From NCBI GenBank assembly GCA_964353255.1, contig CAYGVJ010000031.1, positions 1 to 42,195 of the forward strand: a DNA stretch of 42,195 nucleotides, in the 5' to 3' direction. A program made the position numbers and the translations under genes. A model generated the notes under the pieces. That model searched no databases. It had not been told where the DNA came from and saw nothing but the letters and a program-made list of their open reading frames with translations. This document shows, piece after piece, positions 6,568-14,620 of this stretch (position 1 is the first letter of the stretch; the number at the start of each line of letters is the position of its first letter). The DNA is from VFZS01 sp964353255. Its GTDB lineage: Bacteria; Acidobacteriota; Terriglobia; Bryobacterales; Bryobacteraceae.

Positions 6568-8810
6568 TTTTGGCGGCGGAGACGACTGACTACCGGGCGC
6601 TGTTCGTCGCCGTTGATGAGCAGCTTATCGTCATCCGCCCAGTACGTCAACCGCTCCCCCCGGCTCTGGCCGCGCAGGCTGTCCGCGAGCGACGGGGCGC
6701 CTCCCCAGAGAACGATCCTGGAGTCGTCGGCGTAATACTCGGCGTGCTCGGCGAGGCCCTTGCGGACCCGGTCCGGGGTCTGCTCGACCACCTCGACCTG
6801 GCCGTCGGCGCAGGCCCGGTCCAAGGAGGATTGCGCGCTGGCCTCGCGGAAGTACGCGCGAATCTGGCCGGCTCTGACCTCCAAAGCCGCCCGGCGCAGG
6901 CGAGCGCCGCCGGAGTAGCGCGCCAGACGATCCGCTTCGGTGTAGTTCAGATCGGCCGACTCGACCACCGCAAAGACCGGCGGCCCTTTTCGCTTGGCGG
7001 CGTCGGAGCCTCCCTTGGGCGCATCCGCAAACTGAGTCCAGACCCCGCCGTGAGCTTCCAGGCGCCGGGCGGCGCGATCAATGTCTACGGTTTCAGCGCG
7101 CAGGCGGTTGGCGCCCTGCCAGAGGACGGCGCTGCCTTCATAGCGCACCTTCTGACGGCGCTCCGTCGTGATCATCCGCCCGGCCCGGGCCTCCAGGGGC
7201 TCATCGGTGGAAAGCAGCCCCGAGGAGCCGCCTTTCCGCTCCGGCAAGCGGCTCGAGATCACCTTGCCCTGCGCCGTTACATCTCCGGTGCGTTGCTCCA
7301 GGCGGATCCAGTCGGCCGCGGTCGAGCCGGCGGCATCCCAGACCCGCGCGTTCTGCTCCAGCGTGATCACCTCGCGGGCTTCCTCGAGGACCGCCCGTCC
7401 GGCCTGCGCCTTGCGGGCGCCTTCCTCGTACCGGAAATCGCCCCACTGCTCCAGGCGCGCCAGTTGGCCGGTCTGGGAGTCGAACTCCGCGGCCAAGTCT
7501 TTGCTCGAGGTCAGCGCCGGCGGCGGGACGGGCTTTCCCTTGGGCGGCGCCGGGCCTTCGCTGGAAGTGCGAACCTCGACCGCGCGTATCGAGCGGACAC
7601 GGTTCTCCGGCCCGTAGCTGATCCACATCCGCTCGCCCGCCATGCGACGGTGGCGCTGCTCGGGCCGATTCGGCAGGAATTCCACCTCGCCGGGAGCCTG
7701 CGTCTCGACCGAGTCGATCTCGCGCCCGCCCGGCCGCATGGCAAGCTGGATGACCTCGCTGCGCAGCACGCGCGTCTCCGGAAGCGCCCGGCCCGGACGC
7801 GGCAGCGGGACAGACTCCATCGAGCTCGATCCCATCGCCAGGGCCTTCCGGAGCACGCTCTGCCCGGAGGACAGATCAAAATCCAGGTCCACGCGTTCGG
7901 CTCGCACGGTGGTGCGCGCCTCCGAGAGCGCCACCAGGTTGGCTTTGCCGTCGGCGGTGATCTTCTCGACCTCGCCGCGCGGGGAGAAGTGCATGGTGAG
8001 GTGTTCGGCGGCGTACTCCAGTTGCCGGTCCGGGTAGCGATCAGTGCCCCGCGCCTGCCGGGCTTCGACCTTCTGGATGGCGCCGTCAGCAAGGAAGACC
8101 AAAGCGCCGGCGGCCTCCAGCACGGTGTTCTCACGGGTCAGCCGCGCCCAGGGGGACAAGGAAACCAGGGCGTCTCGCTCCCTGTAGATCAGTTCCCCAG
8201 CCGCCAGCTTCATCGGCTTGCTGGCGGGGTCGCGCCCGCGCCAGTTGAGCTCCACCTGGCTCTTCATGTGCAGCTCACGCGTGCCGGGATCGTAGGAAGC
8301 GCCCACGGCCTGGCCCTGGCCCTGGTCAAAGCTGAAGGCGGCCAAGCGTTCGGTCGAGGCCCTGCCGGTGCGGCTTTCGAAGGTCACGCCCGAGCTGCGA
8401 ACCAGCACCAGCCGCCCCTGCGCCGGGCCTTGGGCGGGCAGCCCCATGGTGATCTCGACTTCCCCCTCCGAGTACAAGCTGCCCTGGGCCACGTCGAACT
8501 CCGCGCGGGCGCTCTTGACGCCGTCGAAGCGGCTACCGTCGTTGTGGTAGAGGCGCAGATCGACGCGCTCCAGCTCGAAGCGGCCGCCCACTTGTCGGAA
8601 CTGCTTCGCCCGGACTTCAACTACCGGGCGGCCGCCAGCGGTGTGCGACCATACCCAGTCGCTGGCCACGGCCTCGACCTCTCTGGGCAGGGCCTGGGGC
8701 GGCGGAGGCGCTTGCCGGGCCAGCCGCTCTCTCCGGGAGTAGTAGCTGACCGCGACTGCTCCCAGGATCACAACAATGGCCGCCAGCAGCAGGCCCCGCT
8801 TGCGCCGCAT
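6564..8810 (-). CDS. LptC/LptA (OstA-like) periplasmic LPS transport protein, long form
   Basis: 748 residues, far longer than LptC or LptA (each about 190). An N-terminal hydrophobic segment (7-24, LLLAAIVVILGAVAVSYY) would anchor it in the inner membrane. The first about 190 residues fit an LptC domain. The rest looks like serial OstA/LptA beta-jellyroll units, with recurring phrases such as AGELIYRERDALVSLSPWARL, WISYGPENRVRSI and ADWIRLEQRTGDVTAQGK. I infer one polypeptide that forms the LptC contact and much of the periplasmic bridge. It overlaps lptB by four bases and heads the operon. The minus strand shows TG-C-CATAGT eight bases before the ATG and a GGAG next to it. The domain boundary is approximate. 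Confidence 0.82.
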   Translation of the reverse strand: MRRKRGLLLAAIVVILGAVAVSYYSRRERLARQAPPPPQALPREVEAVASDWVWSHTAGGRPVVEVRAKQFRQVGGRFELERVDLRLYHNDGSRFDGVKSARAEFDVAQGSLYSEGEVEITMGLPAQGPAQGRLVLVRSSGVTFESRTGRASTERLAAFSFDQGQGQAVGASYDPGTRELHMKSQVELNWRGRDPASKPMKLAAGELIYRERDALVSLSPWARLTRENTVLEAAGALVFLADGAIQKVEARQARGTDRYPDRQLEYAAEHLTMHFSPRGEVEKITADGKANLVALSEARTTVRAERVDLDFDLSSGQSVLRKALAMGSSSMESVPLPRPGRALPETRVLRSEVIQLAMRPGGREIDSVETQAPGEVEFLPNRPEQRHRRMAGERMWISYGPENRVRSIRAVEVRTSSEGPAPPKGKPVPPPALTSSKDLAAEFDSQTGQLARLEQWGDFRYEEGARKAQAGRAVLEEAREVITLEQNARVWDAAGSTAADWIRLEQRTGDVTAQGKVISSRLPERKGGSSGLLSTDEPLEARAGRMITTERRQKVRYEGSAVLWQGANRLRAETVDIDRAARRLEAHGGVWTQFADAPKGGSDAAKRKGPPVFAVVESADLNYTEADRLARYSGGARLRRAALEVRAGQIRAYFREASAQSSLDRACADGQVEVVEQTPDRVRKGLAEHAEYYADDSRIVLWGGAPSLADSLRGQSRGERLTYWADDDKLLINGDEQRPVVSRLRRQK

Positions 8811-8858
8811 CGACTCCCACTATGGCACAAAACCCGCAAAACCCGGGGACGGGAAGGT

Positions 8859-8975
8859 GTGAAAAAACCGGTGGACAGGCGGAACCGCCTGTCCCACGGC
8901 CGGCTAAGTGCCTCCGTGGCAGTGTGGGACAGGCAGTTCTGCCTGTCCGTTGGAGCTGTCACCCGGTTTTTTCAC
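8859..8975. repeat. REP/BIME-like composite palindromic element
   Basis: Perfect 13-bp outer inverted repeats (GTGAAAAAACCGG at 8859-8871 and its complement at 8963-8975) enclose two perfect hairpins with 10-bp arms and 2-base loops: GGACAGGCGG/CCGCCTGTCC at 8873-8894 and GGACAGGCAG/CTGCCTGTCC at 8927-8948. It fills most of the gap between the LptC/LptA gene and the convergent end of the serine hydrolase gene. The unit matches the REP-like palindromes elsewhere in the window. Confidence 0.85.
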
Positions 8976-9011
8976 AGCTTCCGGTCCGCGTGATTCCCCC
9001 GGGCGCCCTCC

Positions 9012-10463
9012 TTACGGCTGCCGCAGCTTCTCGAGTTGCTTGGCGGCGTTGGCGTTCTTCGGATCCACTTCCAGCGCTTTCTGGTAGTACTGGATGGCCA
9101 CCGCCTTCTGGCCATCCTTCGCGTAAGCCTCCGCCAGGCTGTCGTAAACGTTCGACGACTTCGGGTAGGCCTCCGCGTTCAGCTTGAAAACCTCGATCGC
9201 CTCCTTGGTCTTCTTGGCCTCGTTCATCAAAGCGTAGCCCAGGGTGTTCAGCTCGGGCTCCCGGAAATCGTATTGCTCCGGCTGTTCCGCCCTAAGCTTG
9301 CGGTAGTGCGCGGCCGCCGCCTGGACACCCTGCTCCTTGATCGCCTGGTAGAGCACCTGGGCGATGGAGGGTTTCGGCGGCCGCGGCTGTTGGCCGTACA
9401 GGATCGCCATGATCCCATCGTTGATCTGGCTGAGTCGGGACCGGCCCGGCGTGTTGCTCAGCAGCACGATCAGGTGCCGCTCGCCGGTCAGCCGGGTCAG
9501 CAGGGTGGCGAAGCCGTTGATGCCGCCTCCATGCGCGATTCGCGGGACCTTCCGATCCAGGCCGGGAATCGTCGCCGGGTCGATGAACCATCCGTATCCG
9601 TAATTGCCCCGGCCGGGCTGGAACATCCGCTCCTTGGATTGCGGCGCGAGCAGCTTGTCGGTGTACAGCGCCTGGTCCCACACGTAGAGGTCTTCCACCG
9701 TGGAGTACAGGGCTCCGGCCGAAAACGGGATCGACATGTCCAGGTAGGCGGCGTTCACGTAACCATCCAGGACCGGACGGTAGCCCGAGGCCCGCCTGGG
9801 CAGGATCGGATCGTGGTGATCGTAGCCGGTGTTCTTCATCCCCAGCGGCGCCAGGATGCGCTCCTGAAGCACCGCCTCGTAAGGCTGGCCGGTCACCTTC
9901 TCGATGAGCACGCCCAGCAGGTGATAGCCCGAGTTGTTGTAGGCGAAGCGCGAGCCGGGCTCGAACTCCAGATCCTTGTCCCAAAACAGCTTGGTGAGTT
10001 CCAGCGGCGCATACGGATCGCGGCTGCGTTGGGCGAAGAAGTCCGGGAAACCGGTGTAGCTCGGGATGCCCGAGGTGTGATTCAACAACTGGTGGATGGT
10101 GACGCGCTCCCCCACCTTCTTCGGGTACTCGGGCAGGTAGTCGCTGATCTTGCCCTCGAGCTTGAGCTTGCCTTGTTCGACCAGTTGCAGCACCAGCACC
10201 GCGGTGAACTGCTTGGTGATCGAGCCCAGGCGGAACTTGGTGTCCGGGGTGTTGGGGATACCGAACTCGCAGTTGGCCAGACCGTAGCCTTTCTTGAGGA
10301 TCACTTGGCCCTTCTCGGCCACCAGCGCCGAGCCGTGGAACTGGTCCAGTTGGTGGTAGGCGGTGAGCAGGTCGTCGATTAGCCGGGCGCGCTCGCTCTG
10401 AGCGGCGGCCACGGGCAACAACAGCAACAGGATCGCCAGCAGGTGGAACGCACGGCGCGTCAT
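9012..10463 (-). CDS. Secreted serine hydrolase (beta-lactamase/class C fold) with C-terminal TPRs
   Basis: 483 residues. Signal peptide at 1-21 (LLAILLLLLPVAAAQ). The penicillin-binding-protein-like domain keeps the three active-site motifs: S81-I-T-K84, Y175-N-N177 and H311-G-G313, so it should be a catalytically competent peptidase, esterase or beta-lactamase-like enzyme. The C-terminal about 120 residues form TPR-like helices (AIEVFKLNAEAYPKSSNVYDSLAEAY, AIQYYQKALEVDPKNANA in parts). Hydrolase-plus-TPR fusions of this type are common in Acidobacteria and Bacteroidetes. A GGAGG site precedes the ATG. Substrate is unknown. Confidence 0.85.
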   Translation of the reverse strand: MTRRAFHLLAILLLLLPVAAAQSERARLIDDLLTAYHQLDQFHGSALVAEKGQVILKKGYGLANCEFGIPNTPDTKFRLGSITKQFTAVLVLQLVEQGKLKLEGKISDYLPEYPKKVGERVTIHQLLNHTSGIPSYTGFPDFFAQRSRDPYAPLELTKLFWDKDLEFEPGSRFAYNNSGYHLLGVLIEKVTGQPYEAVLQERILAPLGMKNTGYDHHDPILPRRASGYRPVLDGYVNAAYLDMSIPFSAGALYSTVEDLYVWDQALYTDKLLAPQSKERMFQPGRGNYGYGWFIDPATIPGLDRKVPRIAHGGGINGFATLLTRLTGERHLIVLLSNTPGRSRLSQINDGIMAILYGQQPRPPKPSIAQVLYQAIKEQGVQAAAAHYRKLRAEQPEQYDFREPELNTLGYALMNEAKKTKEAIEVFKLNAEAYPKSSNVYDSLAEAYAKDGQKAVAIQYYQKALEVDPKNANAAKQLEKLRQP

Positions 10464-10558
10464 GTCAGGCCTCCGGAGAGAGTCTCCATTGTACTAGCGA
10501 AACCCTGCCACAGAAGGAGACCGGGCGTGGTATAGTTCTGGGAATCAAGGAGGACTGC

Positions 10559-11449
10559 ATGTCATCCCACACTCGGATCCTGATTGGGGCTCTGCTGGCC
10601 GCCGGCGCGCTCCCCGCCGCGCCCCCTACTCCGCCCGCGCATTGGACCGACGGCTACGTGCTGGCCAACGGCATCCGCGTCCATTACTGGCGCACGGGCG
10701 GCAACAAGCCGTCCCTGGTGCTTGCGCACGGCTCCTCCGATGACGGCCTGTGCTGGACCAACCTCGCCAAGGAGCTGGAGGCGAGTTTCGACATCATCAT
10801 GCCCGGCGCGCGTGGCCACGGCCTCTCCGACCCCCCCAAGCCCTCCGACCCCCCGGACGTTCAGGCCGAAGACCTGGCCGGACTCATTCGCGAGCTGAAA
10901 CTGGTCAAGCCCATCGTCATGGGGCACTCCATGGGCAGTGCCTCGGTCGCCTGGTTCGCCGCCAAGTATCCCGATATCCCCCGCGCGGTTATCCTGGAGG
11001 ACCCGGGCCTCGTTCCACGCACCCCCGGCGCCCCTGGCCCCCCGGGCGTTCCGACCGATCCCGAAAAGCGCCGTGCCGCCGTCTTCGCGCGCAACAACAT
11101 GACCTACGAGCAGATCGTCGCAGACTGCCAGAAGAACACTCCGAAGTGGGGCCTCTCCGAGTGCGAATTCTGGGCGCCGTCGAAACGCCGCCACCACCCC
11201 GACACCGCGCTGGTCAGCCTCGGCACCCGTCCGCCCATGAGCGAGCTGTTCGCCAAGATTACCGCCCCGACGCTCATCCTCAAAGCCGACGCCCAAGGCG
11301 AGCTCAGAAAGCAGAACGAGGACATCGCCCGCCTGCTCAAGAACGGCAAGATCGTCCACATCGAAGGCGCCGGACACAACGTCCGCCGCGACCAGAAGCC
11401 GCGCACCTTGGCCGTCCTGAAGGAGTTCTTCGGCGGGTTGGACAAGTGA
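10559..11449 (+). CDS. Secreted alpha/beta hydrolase
   Basis: 296 residues with a short signal peptide (ILIGALLAAGALPAA). The fold is marked by the oxyanion HG at 57-58 (LAHGSSDDG), the nucleophile elbow G122-H-S124-M-G126 and the catalytic His in GAGHNVRR (H273); the acid is probably the Asp in LILKADAQGE. Resembles proline iminopeptidase/haloperoxidase-type hydrolases, but the substrate is not predictable. AAGGAGG lies seven bases before the ATG, and TATAGT about 25 bases upstream may be the -10. Divergent from the serine hydrolase. Confidence 0.85.
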   Translation: MSSHTRILIGALLAAGALPAAPPTPPAHWTDGYVLANGIRVHYWRTGGNKPSLVLAHGSSDDGLCWTNLAKELEASFDIIMPGARGHGLSDPPKPSDPPDVQAEDLAGLIRELKLVKPIVMGHSMGSASVAWFAAKYPDIPRAVILEDPGLVPRTPGAPGPPGVPTDPEKRRAAVFARNNMTYEQIVADCQKNTPKWGLSECEFWAPSKRRHHPDTALVSLGTRPPMSELFAKITAPTLILKADAQGELRKQNEDIARLLKNGKIVHIEGAGHNVRRDQKPRTLAVLKEFFGGLDK

Positions 11450-11474
11450 ATCTGATCGGCGCCCCGGTTGGCGG

Positions 11475-13106
11475 CTACTGCCGCTGAGGGGCCTGACGCC
11501 GGGCAGCGCGCATCCGCGTGAACACTTCCGCGAGGAAATCCAGCTCCTTGGCGCGGATGCCGGAGCGAACTTGAGTCGTATCCCCGAACTCCAGGTACTG
11601 ATCCGACGCGGCCTTGTACGTCGGCCAGGCGGGGAGTCCCGGCCCATTGGGGTCCCCAGTCGCCGCAAAGCGCACCCAGGCGGCGCTCATCTCCCGGGAG
11701 AGCGCGCGGTCACGGTCGTCATAGGCAGCCGGGCCAGCCCCCAGAACGGCAGAAAGCGGGACGGAGAGGTTGGCAAACACATACGGTATCTCCGCGGCGT
11801 GAAAGGCCCCTAACCGCATTGGCCCGCTCGCGCGGCTGACCCGCGTGAAGTGGTAAGCGTACGCCTTGGCGTTCTTCCGCCCAACGGCCCGCAGCATTGA
11901 CCGGGCGCCATAAAGGAAGCGGCTGTCGGCGATCAGGCGGCCGAGAGCGGATCGCACTTCAGCATCGCTGGCGGCGGGATAGAGAGCCAGCAGCCGGTCC
12001 GCGCTCTCTCCATAGCGGCTCCTCACGTAGTCGCGGTACGCTCCCAGCGTCCTGCCCTGGGGCGGATTCAAGAGCATGAACAGCGTCCCCTCATCGGCGT
12101 TCGCGCCAGTCAGCAACGGAACATTGTGAAGCCGGCCAGCGTCCAGTGACTCCTCCGGATCATCGGGCAACACAAACCCATCCACAATGGGGCGGTACTG
12201 TGTCCCCTCGCCCGCGGGTTTGTCGGAAAACAGGTCGGTCCCCAGGGGCCCAGCCAGCGCCAGGATCTCCGCCGTGGTCTTAGCCCGCAGGGCCGCCAGA
12301 TCCTCCCCGAGCGCCTGGCCGAGTTTCTCCGCTGGCATATAGCCATACCACGTCTCGCTCCGGTGCCGGATCGGGGTAGAGGCTGCGCCGCCGCTCTCGG
12401 CGATCGCCCTCTGGAATAAGCCCTTGGCCAACGGGGATACCAGCAACAGGTAGACGCTGGCTCCCCCGGCGGACTCTCCAAAGATAGTCACCCGCTTCGA
12501 ATCACCGCCGAAGGCGGCGATGTTCCGCTTCACCCACTTCAGCGCCGTAATCTGGTCCAGCAGCCCGTAGTTGCCGGAAGAACGATGCGGTGATTCCTGG
12601 GTCAGCCGCGGATGCGCCAGAAACCCGAACACACCCAGGCGATAGTTGATGGTAACCACCACCACGCCTTGGCGCGCCAGCGACTCACCGCTGTAAACAG
12701 GTTGCGAACTTGCGCCCTGGATGAAGCCGCCACCGTAGATCCAGACCATCACCGGCAGTTTCTCCCCCGCCTTCTTGGCCGGCGTCCAGACATTCAGCGT
12801 CAGGCAGTCCTCGCTCTGATTTGGGAAGCTTCCCATCAGGCTGGCCGGTTGGGCGCAGGCCGGTCCGAACTCGGTGGCCTGCCGCACCCCCTGCCAGGGT
12901 TGTGGAGCCTGTGGCGGCTTCCAGCGCAGATCACCCACCGGAGGAGCCGCGTACGGGATGCCCTTGAATACCTGGACCTCGCCGCCGCTTCCGGCCACCA
13001 GGCCGGATTCCGTCTTGACGGGACCCTTCAGCGCACCTGCCGCCGGGAGGATCTGAACGACAACAACCACCAAAACGCGCCCAAGCACCTTTGCTGAGAT
13101 CTTCAT
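11475..13106 (-). CDS. Secreted type-B carboxylesterase
   Basis: 543 residues of the carboxylesterase/lipase (cholinesterase-like) family. A hydrophobic signal sequence covers residues 9-24. FKGIPYAAPPVGDLRW is the typical N-terminal motif, EDCLTLNVWTP the family signature, the oxyanion hole is GGGF (125-128), and the nucleophile is S212 in GESAGG. The triad Glu is in GANADEGTLF and the His in GAFHAAEIPYVF. I chose the ATG at 13106 over an earlier in-frame start at 13172 because GGGAGG precedes it and the signal peptide begins there. TATACT about 21 bases upstream may be the -10. The 189 bases between this gene and the next (13107-13295) hold nothing else I can identify. Confidence 0.9.
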   Translation of the reverse strand: MKISAKVLGRVLVVVVVQILPAAGALKGPVKTESGLVAGSGGEVQVFKGIPYAAPPVGDLRWKPPQAPQPWQGVRQATEFGPACAQPASLMGSFPNQSEDCLTLNVWTPAKKAGEKLPVMVWIYGGGFIQGASSQPVYSGESLARQGVVVVTINYRLGVFGFLAHPRLTQESPHRSSGNYGLLDQITALKWVKRNIAAFGGDSKRVTIFGESAGGASVYLLLVSPLAKGLFQRAIAESGGAASTPIRHRSETWYGYMPAEKLGQALGEDLAALRAKTTAEILALAGPLGTDLFSDKPAGEGTQYRPIVDGFVLPDDPEESLDAGRLHNVPLLTGANADEGTLFMLLNPPQGRTLGAYRDYVRSRYGESADRLLALYPAASDAEVRSALGRLIADSRFLYGARSMLRAVGRKNAKAYAYHFTRVSRASGPMRLGAFHAAEIPYVFANLSVPLSAVLGAGPAAYDDRDRALSREMSAAWVRFAATGDPNGPGLPAWPTYKAASDQYLEFGDTTQVRSGIRAKELDFLAEVFTRMRAARRQAPQRQ

Positions 13107-13295
13107 CTGAGCCTCCCAAGAAACTGTAAGTATACGTCTCCTCTCCGGTCGCTTGGACCGTTCGCGATACACTGAAGCTTGGGATCTTGACCTCGGTGCC
13201 CGACTGGCTCACCAGCACGCTCATCCAGTACCCCATCCTCACGCGAGGCGCCAAGTGGAGAGGCAACCTCGGCAGCCGCCGCTGGAGATCCCCGC

Positions 13296-14348
13296 TCAGG
13301 ACGGCTCGCCGAAGTGGCCCAGCACGCGGAGCGCAAAGTAGGTCAGCCATTTGCTCGGCTTCCCCTTCTCCTCGACGTCCGCCCGCATCTTGCCGTTCAA
13401 GGAACTCTCCATGATCCAGTTGCCATCCGGCGTCATCTTGTCTCGGATGACCTGGAGCGGCCGGGCCAGGCGGGCCGACATCGGCGTGTCCAGCTCGGCG
13501 AGCGCGTACATGGCTTCGAGGATGTCCGAATTGTAGTGCAGCGGAAAGCCAAACTTGAGCCAGCCTGGCTTGGGCTTCGGCTTTACGATTCCCTTTTTGG
13601 CAAGCAAGCGCTCCCGTTGATTGGCACTCCACTGCCGTATGGTTTGACCACGGGCCAGCTCGCCGCGTCCCGGCTTGCGTTCCAGGATCCGTTGCCACTC
13701 CTTCTGATTTCCAGGCACGTACACAAAGACTTCGTGCTCCAGCAGGCGACCGACCAGAGTCTTGATCGCCGACCTCAACGCCCGGCTCCGACCCTGCGGC
13801 GGCGCCAAGGAGAAACACAGCAGCAGCTTGGGCTGAGCCATGTAGCAGCGAGGCAGCAGGGAGTAGTCCATGACGCGGCAGTCGATGCCGCCGTCGCTTA
13901 CGATCCTCCGCGCTAGAGCCTCTCTCTCCTGCTCGACCACAGGATGATTCCCGTAACCCAGACGCGCCAGCGCGGCGAGGATGTTGGCAGTCCCACACTG
14001 CCCCCCACCGCTCATCACCCACTTGCGACCGGCCAGCAGGTCGCGGACGCCTGGGGCGATGCGCGGGTCGTTCCCGTCCGCCAGGAAGTGCCCCAGAAAG
14101 ATCAACTGCCAGTACTTGCCCCTGTATTTCCAGCAGGTCTTGTCGTCGTCATCACGCCAGAACTCGTCCGCATGCGCGAGTATCTCCTGCGTGACTTTGT
14201 AGGTCATGAGGCGTGATCTGGCCCGTGCGACTCCAGCGCTCGTTGCCGGCTGCCCCAACAGGTTGCGCAGGGTCAAATAGCGGACCGGAGGATTATCCTC
14301 TTCCAGAAGCCAATCGATGACCTTCCCAGCGGGTCGCTTGCCTCCCAC
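13296..14348 (-). CDS. Uncharacterised protein with alpha/alpha-toroid (prenyltransferase-like) features
   Basis: About 350 residues from a GTG at 14348 that is preceded by GGGAGGA; an in-frame GTG at 14405 would add 19 residues but overlaps a TATACT box. No signal peptide. The protein is helical with spaced phrases such as NPPVRYLTLRNLLG, GGQCGTANILAALARLGYG, SDILEAMYALAELDTP and PSKWLTYFALRVL, reminiscent of the repeated alpha-hairpins of squalene cyclase/prenyltransferase-like toroids. The catalytic DXDD of cyclases is not seen. Similar proteins in this group are often left as hypothetical. I give no function. Confidence 0.7.
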   Translation of the reverse strand: MGGKRPAGKVIDWLLEEDNPPVRYLTLRNLLGQPATSAGVARARSRLMTYKVTQEILAHADEFWRDDDDKTCWKYRGKYWQLIFLGHFLADGNDPRIAPGVRDLLAGRKWVMSGGGQCGTANILAALARLGYGNHPVVEQEREALARRIVSDGGIDCRVMDYSLLPRCYMAQPKLLLCFSLAPPQGRSRALRSAIKTLVGRLLEHEVFVYVPGNQKEWQRILERKPGRGELARGQTIRQWSANQRERLLAKKGIVKPKPKPGWLKFGFPLHYNSDILEAMYALAELDTPMSARLARPLQVIRDKMTPDGNWIMESSLNGKMRADVEEKGKPSKWLTYFALRVLGHFGEPS

Positions 14349-14432
14349 GGGGCTTTCCTCCCGAGTCGAGATCTCTGCTGCGGGCCTCCAGGACGCGGCC
14401 GGCACCAGTATACCCCGGGCCGGGGACTGCGG

Positions 14433-14577
14433 GCTTCAGCGGGTGCTGAAAAAGGCCCACTTCAAGGCCCGAGGACGACAAGCTAAAGCATGTCCCACAA
14501 CGCCAAATCAGGCATTTGCGCGCCCACGTAGGACATGCTTCAGCTTGTCCAAGGCCTTTTTCAGCACCCGCTGAAGC
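14433..14577. mobile_element. MITE-like element with 25-bp perfect terminal inverted repeats
   Basis: Non-coding, 145 bp. The ends 14433-14457 and 14553-14577 are exact inverted copies containing GGGTGCTGAAAAAGGCC. Inside lies a second inverted pair (14477-14498 and 14528-14549, two mismatches) of the REP-type unit GTRGGACATGCTT-AGCTTGTC. No target-site duplication is evident. It lies between divergent genes, just upstream of the pduS-like gene. Confidence 0.8.
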
Positions 14578-14602
14578 GCGCGCCACCGCACGCCACTTTT
14601 GG

Positions 14603-14608
14603 GATAAT
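14603..14608 (+). promoter_or_regulatory. Candidate -10 of the pduS-pduT operon
   Basis: GATAAT 12 bases before the ATG of the PduS-like gene predicts a leader of about 6 nt. No Shine-Dalgarno is present and no convincing -35 is seen. Confidence 0.3.
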
Positions 14609-14620
14609 TGAAAGTCCCGC

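Noticed and set aside
6570..8993. Open frame of 807 codons on the plus strand
   Set aside because: Antisense to the LptC/LptA gene. Long antisense frames are expected at this GC content; the translation is Arg/Gly/Ala-rich without motifs.
13103..13295. Short frames between the carboxylesterase and the toroid-like gene
   Set aside because: No start signal, no motif and compositionally biased. Treated as intergenic.
14403..14405. GTG at 14405 as start of the toroid-like protein
   Set aside because: It lies immediately beside a TATACT box, so it would be upstream of the predicted transcript; GTG at 14348 has GGGAGGA before it.
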